From assembly GCF_003047265.1 (NCBI RefSeq), contig NZ_PZYY01000004.1, positions 434,001-498,000 of the forward strand: a stretch of DNA of 64,000 nucleotides. Direction: 5' to 3'. Position 1 is the first letter of the stretch. Every line of letters starts with the position of its first letter. Positions 44,751 through 53,657 of the stretch are shown here, piece by piece. The notes under the pieces are model-generated. The model was not told where the DNA came from. It searched no databases and saw only the letters and a program-made list of their open reading frames with translations. The position numbers and the translations under genes are program-made. The DNA comes from Nocardioides terrigena. GTDB taxonomy: Bacteria > Actinomycetota > Actinomycetes > Propionibacteriales > Nocardioidaceae.

Positions 44751-46574
44751 ATGACGACCAGCGAGCAGACCGTCGAGCACGACCGCCCCCACCAGGGGGG
44801 CTGGGGCGAGCCGTCGTCCCGCGCGCAGCTGTGGCGTATCGCGGACGACCTGCGGCGCCGTGCGGGCTTCAGGATCTGTGCCATCGAGGTGCGCCGCAGC
44901 GACGACATGATGGAGTTCGTCGCGATCGCCGGCGACGACCCGGACGTGCGCGAGCTGGAGGGTCAGAGCTCCCCGCTCGACGCGATGTACCCAGCGGTCG
45001 AGCTCGGCGACGTGGTCGGCGTCTTCACCTTCGTCCCCTGGGAGTCGATGACCCAGGAGGCGTGGGACCGCATCGAGCCGTACGTCGTCGTGCCCGAGGG
45101 CGACGTCCCGACCTCGCCCGACGCGTGGCACCCCCAGGACATGCTCGTGGCCCGGCTCGTCGACGGCGCGGGACGGTTGCGGGCGTTCGTCTACTTCGAC
45201 GTCCCCGACTCCGGTCTCCGCCCGACGTACGAGCTGCTGACCGCGATGAGCGCCGACCTCGACGTCAGCCTCCAGGCCGTCATCACCACCATCGAGCGCG
45301 AGGAGTACGCCGCCGGCATCCGCCTCGCGACCGGCGCCCGCGTCGTCGTCCGCTCGGCCGCCAGCCGACACGGGCTCGGGGAGCTGTTGCGGGTCGCGGG
45401 CGAGGAGCTGCATCGCGCCTTCCGGGCCGAGGTGCTCGCCGTGGACGTCTTCGGCGAGGCGCTGACCATGCACCCGCCCGCTGCGGTGGAGGTCGACGCG
45501 CCGCCCCTGCACCCGGCGCTTCAGGACGCCGCGAGCGCCTGCTGGGCGCGCCAGCGCGTCGTGCTCGTCGACGGCACCCGCGTGTGGGGCGACGACGACC
45601 TCGACGCACAGCACCGCGACGAGCTGGTCGCCCTGCTGGCCGCCCACGGGTGGGGCGAGGTGGTGATCGTGCCCGTCGGCGCCGGCGACGAGGTGCTCGG
45701 CATGCTGGCCATCGCGCGTGCGGTCGGCAGTGCTGCCTGGACCGACGACGAGAGCTCGGCGGCCCTCGACGTCGGGCAGGACCTGGGCCGGGCGATCCTC
45801 AACGCCCGTGCCTCCCAGCGCGAGCGGGAGGCGGCCGAGGAGCTGCGTCGGGTCGACGACTACCGCGCGGGCCTCATCGCCACGCTCGCCCACGAGCTCA
45901 AGAACCCGATCGGGGTGGTCGCGGGCCACGCGGAGATGCTCGCGTCGCTCGGCGACGTCGAGGGCCTGCCCCCCGCGGCACTGGTGTCCCTGGAGGCGAT
46001 CACGCGCGGCGCCGACCGGCTCGCCACCCTGGTCGACGACCTGATGACGCTGAGCAAGGTGGGCGACCCCTCCCGCGAGCTCGACGCCGTGCCGGTGGAC
46101 CTGCGGTGGGTGGTCACCTCGGTGGTGGAGCAGGCGACGCTGGCCGCCGCGCAGCGCGGCGTGGAGCTCGTCTGCGCGACCCCGCCGGAGCCGCTGGTCG
46201 TGCTCGGGGACGAGACGTCGCTGACCAGCGTGGTCACCAACCTGCTCACCAACGCGATCGGCTACTCCGACCAGGGCGGCTGCGTGCGGCTCTCGCTGTG
46301 GCGCCAGGACGACCACGTGGTGCTGGAGTGCGCCGACGACGGCATCGGCATCTCCGAGGACGACCGCGGCCGGCTGTTCACCGAGTTCTTCCGCAGCACC
46401 AACCGCGATGCCCTCGAGCGCCCCGGCACCGGCCTCGGGCTCACCATCACCCAGCGGATCGTGGAGCGCCACGGCGGCCGGATCTCGGTGGACTCCGAGC
46501 TGGGCGTCGGGTCGACGTTCAGAGTGCACCTGCCGGTCGCCGAGCCGCCGGAGGCGATCGTCGTCACCTGGTGA
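44751..46574 (+). CDS. Sensor histidine kinase with N-terminal GAF-type domains
   Basis: 607 residues without transmembrane segments, so cytoplasmic. Two GAF-like regions can be traced (about residues 25-190 and 200-365), the second with LLAAHGWGEVVIVPVGAGDE. A short coiled linker leads to the HisKA domain with the phospho-acceptor in LIATLAHELKNPIGVVAGH and the HATPase domain (N box LTNLLTNAIGYSDQGG, G boxes ADDGIGI and PGTGLGLTITQRIVERHGG). GGAGGTGAGG precedes ATG 44751. No response regulator gene is adjacent, so it is an orphan kinase; the ligand is unknown. Confidence 0.92.
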   Translation: MTTSEQTVEHDRPHQGGWGEPSSRAQLWRIADDLRRRAGFRICAIEVRRSDDMMEFVAIAGDDPDVRELEGQSSPLDAMYPAVELGDVVGVFTFVPWESMTQEAWDRIEPYVVVPEGDVPTSPDAWHPQDMLVARLVDGAGRLRAFVYFDVPDSGLRPTYELLTAMSADLDVSLQAVITTIEREEYAAGIRLATGARVVVRSAASRHGLGELLRVAGEELHRAFRAEVLAVDVFGEALTMHPPAAVEVDAPPLHPALQDAASACWARQRVVLVDGTRVWGDDDLDAQHRDELVALLAAHGWGEVVIVPVGAGDEVLGMLAIARAVGSAAWTDDESSAALDVGQDLGRAILNARASQREREAAEELRRVDDYRAGLIATLAHELKNPIGVVAGHAEMLASLGDVEGLPPAALVSLEAITRGADRLATLVDDLMTLSKVGDPSRELDAVPVDLRWVVTSVVEQATLAAAQRGVELVCATPPEPLVVLGDETSLTSVVTNLLTNAIGYSDQGGCVRLSLWRQDDHVVLECADDGIGISEDDRGRLFTEFFRSTNRDALERPGTGLGLTITQRIVERHGGRISVDSELGVGSTFRVHLPVAEPPEAIVVTW

Positions 46575-46623
46575 TCCGGCCGGGTCACGCCCCTCCTCAG
46601 GTCCGCCCGAGCACCTCGTCGAT

Positions 46624-47298
46624 TCACGCCGGGACGAGGTCGGTGGCCGGACCGCGACGGGACTGGCCGACGTCGACGCTCGCCTCGCTCGCGTGGAGGT
46701 TGAGCTCGAGGGTCTCCTTGCCGTTGCCGGCGGCGTAGTGCACGAAGGCCGCCGCCGGGTAGACGAGTCCCGAGGTGCCGATCGAGACGAAGAGGTCGCA
46801 CTCCCAGAGGGCCTCCTCGATCTCGTCCATGCCGTGGGGGACCTCGCCGAACCACACCACGTCCGGGCGCAGCGCCGGCACGTCGCAGGACGGGCACGGC
46901 GGCCGGTGGCCGAGCGGGCCGTCCCACGCCGTGCGCTCGTCGCAGGCGGTGCACCACGCGGCCCGCAGCCGGCCGTGCATGTGGTGCACCCGGCGCGAGC
47001 CGCCGCGCTCGTGCAGGTCGTCGACGTTCTGGGTGACGAGGTGGAGCCGGTCGCCGAGGGCGTCCTCGAGCCGCGCCAGCGCCCGGTGCGCCGCGTTGGG
47101 CCGGACCCGGGCGAGGGCGGCGCGTCGCTCGTCGTAGAACCGGTGCACGAGCGCCGGGTCGTCGTCGTACGCCTCGGGGGTGGCGACCGTCATCGGGTCG
47201 TGGCCCTCCCACAGGCCGTCGGCGTCGCGGAAGGTCGGCAGGCCGCTCTCCGCCGAGATGCCGGCGCCGGTCAGGACGACGATCCGTGGCGGGTGCAC
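46624..47298 (-). CDS. cobB: NAD-dependent sirtuin deacylase, class III
   Basis: 224 residues. The NAD pocket is VLTGAGISAESGLPTFRD, the catalytic His is in VHHMHGR and the NAD-contacting segment is LVTQNVDDLHERGG. Four zinc cysteines form CTAC and CPSC pairs. Y55 and R58 in HRFYDERRAAL match the Tyr/Arg pair that favours succinyl and malonyl groups in class III sirtuins (SIRT5, CobB). It removes acyl groups from lysines in cytoplasmic proteins. The gene begins 4 bp after the menB stop and is probably co-transcribed with it. Confidence 0.93.
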   Translation of the reverse strand: MHPPRIVVLTGAGISAESGLPTFRDADGLWEGHDPMTVATPEAYDDDPALVHRFYDERRAALARVRPNAAHRALARLEDALGDRLHLVTQNVDDLHERGGSRRVHHMHGRLRAAWCTACDERTAWDGPLGHRPPCPSCDVPALRPDVVWFGEVPHGMDEIEEALWECDLFVSIGTSGLVYPAAAFVHYAAGNGKETLELNLHASEASVDVGQSRRGPATDLVPA

Positions 47299-47302
47299 GG
47301 GC

Positions 47303-48238
47303 TCAGAAGTACCAGGGGTACGGCGACCAGTCGGGGTCGCGCTTCTCGAGGAACTGGTCGCGACCCTCCTGCGCCTCGTCGGTCATGTAGGCGAGCCGCG
47401 TCGCCTCACCGGCGAAGAGCTGCTGCCCGACGAGCCCGTCGTCGAGGAGGTTGAAGGAGTACTTCAGCATCCGCTGCGCGGTCGGGGACTTGCCGTTGAT
47501 CTTCCGGCCCCACTCCAGCGCGGTCGCCTCGAGGTCGGCGTGGTCGACGACCCGGTTGACCGCACCCATCCGGTGCATCGTCTCCGCGTCGTACTCGTCG
47601 CCGAGGAAGAAGATCTCCCGGGCGAACTTCTGCCCCACCTGGCGGGCGAGGTACGCCGAGCCGTAGCCGCCGTCGAAGGAGCCGACGTCCGCGTCGGTCT
47701 GCTTGAAACGGGCGTGCTCGCGGCTGGCGAGGGTCAGGTCGCTGACCACGTGCAGGCTGTGCCCACCGCCGGCCGCCCACCCGGGGACGACGCTGATGAC
47801 GACCTTGGGCATGAAGCGGATCAGCCGCTGGCACTCCAGGATGTGGAGGCGGGCCAGCTTGGCCTGGTCGATCGGGTTCGGCGGGGCGCCGGCGTCGTCA
47901 TGACCGCCCGTCTCGTACTGGTAGCCCGCCTTGCCGCGGATCCGCTGGTCGCCGCCGCTGCAGAACGACCACTTGCCGTGCTTGGCGCCGGGACCGTTGC
48001 CGGTGAGGAGCACGCACCCGACGTCCGCGCTGGTGCGCGCGTGCTCCAGGACGCGGAGCAGCTCGTCGACGGTGTGCGGGCGGAAGGCGTTGAGCACGTC
48101 GGGCCGGTCGAAGGCGATCCGCACCGTCCCGTGTGCCTTCGCCCGGTGGTAGGTGAGGTCGGTCAGGTCCTCGAAGCCGGGCACGTCGTCCCACTGGGAC
48201 GCGTCGAAGATCTCGGACACTCCGTCGATCGCACTCAT
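47303..48238 (-). CDS. menB: 1,4-dihydroxy-2-naphthoyl-CoA synthase
   Basis: 311 residues, crotonase fold. MenB closes the naphthalene ring of menaquinone from o-succinylbenzoyl-CoA. Diagnostic segments are FCSGGDQRIRGKAGYQY (with the MenB-specific loop), VISVVPGWAAGGGHSLHVV and KQTDADVGSFDGGYGSAYLA, plus the C-terminal DPDWSPYPWYF. Other men genes are not in this window. A TAGGTT hexamer 6 nt before ATG 48238 suggests a leaderless transcript. Confidence 0.96.
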   Translation of the reverse strand: MSAIDGVSEIFDASQWDDVPGFEDLTDLTYHRAKAHGTVRIAFDRPDVLNAFRPHTVDELLRVLEHARTSADVGCVLLTGNGPGAKHGKWSFCSGGDQRIRGKAGYQYETGGHDDAGAPPNPIDQAKLARLHILECQRLIRFMPKVVISVVPGWAAGGGHSLHVVSDLTLASREHARFKQTDADVGSFDGGYGSAYLARQVGQKFAREIFFLGDEYDAETMHRMGAVNRVVDHADLEATALEWGRKINGKSPTAQRMLKYSFNLLDDGLVGQQLFAGEATRLAYMTDEAQEGRDQFLEKRDPDWSPYPWYF

Positions 48239-48244
48239 GGCGGC

Positions 48245-48250
48245 AACCTA
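48245..48250 (-). promoter_or_regulatory. Candidate -10 element (TAGGTT) of menB
   Basis: On the minus strand TAGGTT ends 6 nt before ATG 48238, with no Shine-Dalgarno sequence between. Confidence 0.5.
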
Positions 48251-48312
48251 ACGCCCGCCACCCGTCGTACGCCGACCCGGTCCGCTGGAATCCGGGAGGT
48301 GGACGTGGTGTT

Positions 48313-48762
48313 GTGGCCGACATGGCACTGACAGGTGAGTACGTCCCCAGCGCGACCAAGTGGGTCCGCGACAACGTCGAGGAGTACGAGGCGTCCGACG
48401 GGGAGAAGGGCGGCACGCTGCCCGGCACCCCCTACCCGGTCGTGGTGATCACCTCGGTGGGCGCGAGCTCCGGCAAGCTGCGCAAGAACCCCGTCATGCG
48501 TGTCGAGCGCGACGGCGCCTACCTCGCGGTGGCCTCCAAGGGAGGGGCGGACGACGACCCGGTGTGGGCCGACAACTTCCGCAAGCACCCGGAGGTGGAC
48601 CTCCAGGACAAGGCGGAGAAGCACACCTACCGGGTCCGCGAGCTGACCGATGACGAGCGTGAGGACTGGTGGGCGCACGCCGTGGCCACCTGGCCGACGT
48701 ACGCGTCGTACAAGGAGAAGACCGAGCGCCAGATCCCGCTGTTCCTCCTCGAGCGGGACTGA
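48313..48762 (+). CDS. Deazaflavin (F420)-dependent nitroreductase family protein
   Basis: 149 residues, a split beta-barrel of the DDN-like family. PYPVVVITSVGASSGKLRKN and RVERDGAYLAVASKGGADDD are the conserved cofactor-binding strands, then PVWADNFRKHPEVDLQD, which is typical of actinobacterial F420-linked members. The natural substrate may be a quinone; that is an inference from the family. GTG 48313 has GGTGG upstream; ATG 48322 is an alternative in the same frame. It is divergent from menB. Confidence 0.9.
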   Translation: MADMALTGEYVPSATKWVRDNVEEYEASDGEKGGTLPGTPYPVVVITSVGASSGKLRKNPVMRVERDGAYLAVASKGGADDDPVWADNFRKHPEVDLQDKAEKHTYRVRELTDDEREDWWAHAVATWPTYASYKEKTERQIPLFLLERD

Positions 48763-48802
48763 AACCCGGCACGAGGCACCCTCCGGATCCCACAATGAGC
48801 CG

Positions 48803-50122
48803 GTGACCACTCCCGCACCGGCGCTCCGATCGGCCTTCGACGAGCCGACGACCACGCCGCCGGTGCGGTGGACGCTGTCCCTCGTGCTGCTCAACCTCGG
48901 CATCATGGCCGCGTGGTTCGGCCCGATCCAGGTGCTGCTCGCCCAGCAGGCCGAGGAGATGGCCGCGGCCGAGGCGGGCGGGCCCAGCAAGGAGGTGCTG
49001 CTGGCGGTCGTCCTGCTCACCGGGGCCACGGTGTCGATGGTCTGCAACCCCGTGTGGGGTGCCTTCTCCGACCGCACCACGTCGCGCTTCGGTCGACGGG
49101 TGCCGTGGGTCGTGGGCGGGACGGTGACCGGGGCGGCCGCACTCGTCCTGCTCTCGTGGGCGGACGGGCCGGTGTGGCTGGTGCTCGGCTGGTGCCTCGC
49201 GCAGCTGGCCCTCAACGCCGCGTGGGCCGGTGGTACCGCGGCCGTCCCCGACCAGGTGCCGGTCCCGCGCCGTGGGCTGGTGGGCGGCCTGATCGCGATC
49301 GCCGGCACCGTCGGCGTGCTGCTCGGCATCAAGATCGCCGAGCTGACCGGCTCGATCGCCCAGGGCTACCTCGTCACGGCGGTGACCGTGCTGGTCCTCG
49401 CCGTGCCGTGGATCCTGGGCTCCCGCGACGTCCCGCTCCCGCGCGACCACGTGCTGCCCCCGTTCGACGCGCGCGCGATGCTGCGGTCCTTCTGGGTGTC
49501 GCCGCGCGAGCACCCCGACTTCGCGTGGGCCTGGCTCACCCGGCTGCTGGTAAACCTCGGCAACTGGATCGCCCTCAACTACCTCTACTACTTCCTCACC
49601 GACGGCCTCGGCTTCGGCGCCGACGATGCCACCGGCCGGCTCGGACTGCTCGTCCTCCTGTACGGCGCCACGACGGTGGCCACCACCGTGCTGGTCGGCT
49701 GGTGGAGCGACCGGATCGGGCGGCGCAAGGTCTTCGTGGTCTGGTCCGGGATCCTCATCGGAGTCAGCTCACTGGTCCTCGGCGTCGCCCAGACCTGGAC
49801 GGGGGCGGTCGTGGCCGCGGTGGTGCTCGGGGCCGGGTTCGGGGTCTACCAGGCGGTGGACTTCGCACTCATCACCCAGGTGCTGCCGTCGGCGGAGGGG
49901 CGCGCCAAGGACCTCGGCGTCATCAACATCGCGGCCACGCTCCCGCAGGTGCTGGCGCCCGCGATCGCGGGTCTGGTCCTGGAGGTCGTCCGGAGGTCCG
50001 GTGGGTCGGTGATCACCGAGGGCGACTCCTGGTCGCTGGGCTACGGGATCGTGTACGCCGTCGGCTTCGTGCTGTGCCTCGTCGGCTCGGTGCTGGTGAC
50101 CCGCATCCGGTCGGTCGCCTGA
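48803..50122 (+). CDS. MFS transporter, about 12 transmembrane helices
   Basis: 439 residues. Twelve hydrophobic segments are visible, with MFS signatures GAFSDRTTSRFGRRVPW between helices 2 and 3 and the pseudo-repeat VGWWSDRIGRRKVFVVW in the second half. Together with GYGIVYAVGFVLCLVG near the end these resemble SLC45/sugar-cation symporter-like proteins. The solute is unknown. GTG 48803 was chosen because the hydrophilic leader ends there and a weak CACAAT box lies 6 nt upstream; the longer frame is in the preceding gene's shadow. Confidence 0.88.
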   Translation: MTTPAPALRSAFDEPTTTPPVRWTLSLVLLNLGIMAAWFGPIQVLLAQQAEEMAAAEAGGPSKEVLLAVVLLTGATVSMVCNPVWGAFSDRTTSRFGRRVPWVVGGTVTGAAALVLLSWADGPVWLVLGWCLAQLALNAAWAGGTAAVPDQVPVPRRGLVGGLIAIAGTVGVLLGIKIAELTGSIAQGYLVTAVTVLVLAVPWILGSRDVPLPRDHVLPPFDARAMLRSFWVSPREHPDFAWAWLTRLLVNLGNWIALNYLYYFLTDGLGFGADDATGRLGLLVLLYGATTVATTVLVGWWSDRIGRRKVFVVWSGILIGVSSLVLGVAQTWTGAVVAAVVLGAGFGVYQAVDFALITQVLPSAEGRAKDLGVINIAATLPQVLAPAIAGLVLEVVRRSGGSVITEGDSWSLGYGIVYAVGFVLCLVGSVLVTRIRSVA

Positions 50123-50233
50123 GGGCTTGCCGCAGCGGGACGGGGCCGGGGAGTTCTCCGGTTTCGGGGGTGCAGGCGGCGGCGCGTGGCGATACTGGCG
50201 CGGATCGCCGTCCGCCGAGTCCCGGAGCGTCCC

Positions 50234-51151
50234 GTGTCGCGTCGTCCCACCCTCGCCGTCCTCGTGACCGCCCTGCTCGGGGCGGTCGTCGTGGTCCCGT
50301 CCCACGCGGCCTCCGCCGCCACGGTCCCGAGCTCGCACGTGGAGACGTGCCGGGCCTCGGGCCTGGACGGCGCCGCCAGGATGACCCTCCTGACCACCCG
50401 GACGGGCCGGGACCGGTCCGGGACCCACGCGTCCTTCGTGAAGGCGTGGGTGTACGCCGTCGCTGGCAGCGACCTGCGGTGCGTCGTCGCGCGGCTCGAC
50501 GGTGCGAGGGTGGAGCGCAAGCCGGGCCGGACGGCGACCTACTCGGTCGGGCACCTGGCCTTGCGGTCCGGCCTGGTCGTCGTGGACACGGGAGAGGTGC
50601 TCCCGGTCTCCGGCGAGCCGGTCGGCTCGAGCGGCTCGATCGGATCGACCCGCGGCATCGGACTCGTCACCGAGGTGATCGACCTCGAGGAGACCGACAC
50701 CATCCCGGCAGCGGCCGTGGACTTCCTGCCGCCCGAGCTGGCGGGTCTCGCCGGTCACGATGTCACCCTCACGACCGACACCCTCGAGGTGGTCATGACG
50801 GCGACGTCCTGGACCGAGAGCCTTCGTGCCCGCCCCATGACCGCGTCGCAGGCGAGGAAGAGGCGGGCCGCCGAGGTGGCCAGGGCTCGGACGATCCGTG
50901 ACTCGCAGATGGCTGCGGCCGCAGCGGCTCGCGACGCCACGCTCGCCCAGGCCGCGGGTGCGACCGGCCTGACGGCAGGCTGGCTGCGGTTCTCTGCCGA
51001 CCAGGAGTTCGTGCTGGCCACGGAGGCGGCCCGCGCGGCCTTCGCCACGAGCAAGCGGATGGCGCGCGACCACGCGCGCCTGGCCCGCGAGGGTGTCGAG
51101 GTGCGGCAGGCCTACGAGCACGAGGCCAGGGTGGCCGTGCCGCTCGTCTGA
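50234..51151 (+). CDS. Secreted protein of unknown function
   Basis: About 305 residues from GTG 50234. The signal peptide is SRRPTLAVLVTALLGAVVV with cleavage after HAASA. The mature N-terminal domain has one Cys pair (ETCRAS and LRCVVARL) and beta-like strands; a Ser/Gly hinge follows, then a long C-terminal helical region rich in Ala and Arg (about residues 215-305, ASQARKRRAAEVARARTIRD) that could form a coiled coil. CGGAG lies 7 nt before GTG 50234; GTG 50186 is the longer alternative. I recognise no family. Confidence 0.68.
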   Translation: MSRRPTLAVLVTALLGAVVVVPSHAASAATVPSSHVETCRASGLDGAARMTLLTTRTGRDRSGTHASFVKAWVYAVAGSDLRCVVARLDGARVERKPGRTATYSVGHLALRSGLVVVDTGEVLPVSGEPVGSSGSIGSTRGIGLVTEVIDLEETDTIPAAAVDFLPPELAGLAGHDVTLTTDTLEVVMTATSWTESLRARPMTASQARKRRAAEVARARTIRDSQMAAAAAARDATLAQAAGATGLTAGWLRFSADQEFVLATEAARAAFATSKRMARDHARLAREGVEVRQAYEHEARVAVPLV

Positions 51152-51213
51152 CCGTGCTCGCCGCGACACCTGACGACCCCGGGCCGTCCGCGCGGGTGCC
51201 GCCGGGATCCGGA

Positions 51214-51816
51214 TCAGGCGCGGCTGATGGTCTGCGCGAGCCCGAGCAGGTGGCCGAGCCGGGCCAGCTCGGAGTCGAGGAAGTCGGGGCCACCCCGGCG
51301 GCCGAGCACGATCACGTCGCCGTCGATCGGCGCGCCGCACAGCAGGGTCACGTCGTCGACCCCCTCCAGGCGGGTGGGTCGCTCGAGCCCGATCCAGCCG
51401 AGCGTGCCGGGGGCGGCGTCGGTGGCCCGGACCACGCTGCCGTCGGGTGCGATCCGTGAGGCCCAGTCGACGCGGAAGGTGATCGGCAGCATGTCGAGGA
51501 CCCGGTTGATGGCCTGGGCGGGCTGGGCGGTGAGCTCCTCGACGACCTCGAGGTCGAGGAAGAGGTTGCCGCCGGCGCCGTACCGGTTGATCCAGAGCAC
51601 CTCGACCCCGTCGAGGGCGTTGCACGCCGAGACCACGGAGTCGGGCATCGTGCCGGGGCTGATCTCCAGGAGCACGTCGTCGACCGCGCGGCCGTCGACG
51701 CCCTTGTCGACGATCTCGATGGCCTCGATGTCGCCCCCGGCCTCACCGATCGCGCTCGCGACGCGGCCCAGCGATCCCGGGACGTCGGGCAGGGAGACGC
51801 GCAGCAGGAACGGCAT
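51214..51816 (-). CDS. ACT-domain amino acid-binding protein
   Basis: 200 residues. FLLRVSLPDVPGSLGRVASA at the start is the first strand and helix of an ACT domain, with GGDIEAIEIVD and the Asp/Gly turn that bind amino acids. The remaining part (about residues 95-200) is less clear but has DWASRIAPDGSVVRATDA. It has no catalytic domain, so it is probably a regulatory or sensing protein. A TAGCCT hexamer 6 nt before ATG 51816 suggests a leaderless transcript. Confidence 0.82.
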   Translation of the reverse strand: MPFLLRVSLPDVPGSLGRVASAIGEAGGDIEAIEIVDKGVDGRAVDDVLLEISPGTMPDSVVSACNALDGVEVLWINRYGAGGNLFLDLEVVEELTAQPAQAINRVLDMLPITFRVDWASRIAPDGSVVRATDAAPGTLGWIGLERPTRLEGVDDVTLLCGAPIDGDVIVLGRRGGPDFLDSELARLGHLLGLAQTISRA

Positions 51817-51822
51817 GGGCCG

Positions 51823-51828
51823 AGGCTA
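51823..51828 (-). promoter_or_regulatory. Candidate -10 element (TAGCCT) of the ACT-domain gene
   Basis: On the minus strand TAGCCT ends 6 nt before ATG 51816, with no Shine-Dalgarno sequence between. Confidence 0.5.
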
Positions 51829-51902
51829 GCGGGGACGCGTTGCGCAGGTGTTTCCCGTACCGCAGCGTGGGCGACGGTCCCGGAGTCCGACGAATCGTGC
51901 TG

Positions 51903-53657
51903 TCAGGACCCGGCCAGGCGCACCCGCAGCCCGCTCGCGCGCTGGGCCTGCCGCTCGATCGCGGCCCGGACCGCGGGCTCCGGACCGATGACCCGCACGC
52001 GGCGCTGGGCCCGGGTGACGGCGGTGTAGAAGAGCTCCCGGGTCAACAGCCGCGACTCCACGTCGGGCAGGAGCACGCTCACCACGTCGGCCTGGCTGCC
52101 CTGGCTCTTGTGGATCGTCATGGCGTGCATGGTCTCGACGTCCCCGAGCCGGGACGGGGCGAAGTGGAGCGGCTCGGCTCCCGCGCCGGCGATCGCGACC
52201 CGGCGCCCGCCGTCGGGCATCGCCACCACGACGCCCGTGTCGCCGTTGTAGATGCGCAGGGCGTGGTCGTTGGCCGTCACGAGCAGGGGACGGCCGAGGT
52301 AGTCGCGCTCGTGCAGCGGGTCACCCGTCTCGGCGGCCAGCCACTGCTCGATGCGTCGGTTCCAGTGGCGGACGCCGTAGGGGCCGTCGCGGTGGGCGCA
52401 CAACAGCCGGTGCCGGTCGAGGGCGGCGAGGGTGCGGGTCATGTCCCCGGCCATCGCGGCGTCGCGGACCGCCAGGGCCGCGGGCAGTGCGGTGCTGCGG
52501 ATCTGGGAGGCCGGGTCGGCATCGGTCACCCACTCGACCTCCTCGTGGCCGGCCGCCAGCACCTCTAGCGCGGCGTCGGCGTCGCCGACCCGGAGGGCCT
52601 CGGCCAGGGACCCGATCTCGGCGCCGAAGCGGTGGGTCGTACGCAGCGCCGCGACCGGGGAGTCGGGGCGGCCCTCGTATCCGCGGACCAGGTCCGTCAG
52701 CACCGCGCCCGCATCGACCGAGGACAGCTGGTCGGGGTCGCCCACCAGCACCAGCCGGGCGTCGGGCCGCACTGCCTCGAGGAGGCGCGCCATCATCGTC
52801 AGCGACACCATCGAGGACTCGTCGACCACCACGACGTCGTGGGGCAGCCGGTTGCCCCGGTGGTGGCGGAAGCGGGTGCTGTTGTCCGGCAGTCGTCGCA
52901 GCAGCCGGTGCAGCGTCATCGCCGACAACCCCTCCAGCCGCGCGCGGTCGGCGTCGCCGAACCTCGCGGCCGAGCGGTGGACCGCCTCCTCCAGCCGGGC
53001 CGCGGCCTTGCCGGTCGGCGCCGCCAGGGCGATGCGCAGGGTCTCCCCGCGCGCCTGGGCCTGCTCGTGCAGGGCGACGAGGAGGCCAGCGACCGCGGTC
53101 GTCTTGCCGGTCCCGGGCCCGCCGGTGATGACGGTCGTCCACTGCCCGGCCGCACCGCGGCACGCCGCCTGCTGCTCGGCGTACCCCTCGCCGAAGACGC
53201 GACCGAGCGCGTTGTCGACCACGGCGGGGTCGTAGGGAGGGGCGGACGCGGCGCGGGCGGTGAGGTCGTCGAGGACCTGCGTCTCCTGCTCGTGGTAGCG
53301 GTCGAGGTAGAGCAGCCCGTGCTCCCAGTGCAGGACCCCGAGGTCGACGAGCGGGCTGGCGGCGACCGCGCTCGCCCAGGCGGCGGGCTCGGGCCACGGG
53401 AGCGGCTCGTCGACGGGCAGGTCGGCGATGGTCGCCAGGTCGAGGCAGATCGAGCCGGCCCGGACGGCTCTCGCGGTCAGCGCGATCGCGAGCAGGACGG
53501 ACGCGTCCGACTCCCCGCCGAGCCGGCCGAGGTTGGTCGCGACGTGCACGTCGGCGGAGGTGACGACGCCGGCCGTGTTGAAGGTGGCCAGCAGGCCGTC
53601 CGCGCCCAGGGCGAGGCGCGCATCGGTGGGGTCCAGGACCTCGAAGACGTCACTCAC
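51903..53657 (-). CDS. recD: Exodeoxyribonuclease V alpha subunit
   Basis: 584 residues. An SF1B helicase (5'-3') of the RecBCD complex that processes double-strand breaks. Walker A is TVITGGPGTGKTTAVAGL (about residues 170-187), Walker B VVVVDESSMVSLTMM, and later helicase motifs are VLVGDPDQLSSVDAGAVL and TIHKSQGSQADVVSV. GTG 53657 overlaps the recB stop by 8 bp. It is the last gene of the recC-recB-recD run. Confidence 0.96.
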   Translation of the reverse strand: MSDVFEVLDPTDARLALGADGLLATFNTAGVVTSADVHVATNLGRLGGESDASVLLAIALTARAVRAGSICLDLATIADLPVDEPLPWPEPAAWASAVAASPLVDLGVLHWEHGLLYLDRYHEQETQVLDDLTARAASAPPYDPAVVDNALGRVFGEGYAEQQAACRGAAGQWTTVITGGPGTGKTTAVAGLLVALHEQAQARGETLRIALAAPTGKAAARLEEAVHRSAARFGDADRARLEGLSAMTLHRLLRRLPDNSTRFRHHRGNRLPHDVVVVDESSMVSLTMMARLLEAVRPDARLVLVGDPDQLSSVDAGAVLTDLVRGYEGRPDSPVAALRTTHRFGAEIGSLAEALRVGDADAALEVLAAGHEEVEWVTDADPASQIRSTALPAALAVRDAAMAGDMTRTLAALDRHRLLCAHRDGPYGVRHWNRRIEQWLAAETGDPLHERDYLGRPLLVTANDHALRIYNGDTGVVVAMPDGGRRVAIAGAGAEPLHFAPSRLGDVETMHAMTIHKSQGSQADVVSVLLPDVESRLLTRELFYTAVTRAQRRVRVIGPEPAVRAAIERQAQRASGLRVRLAGS

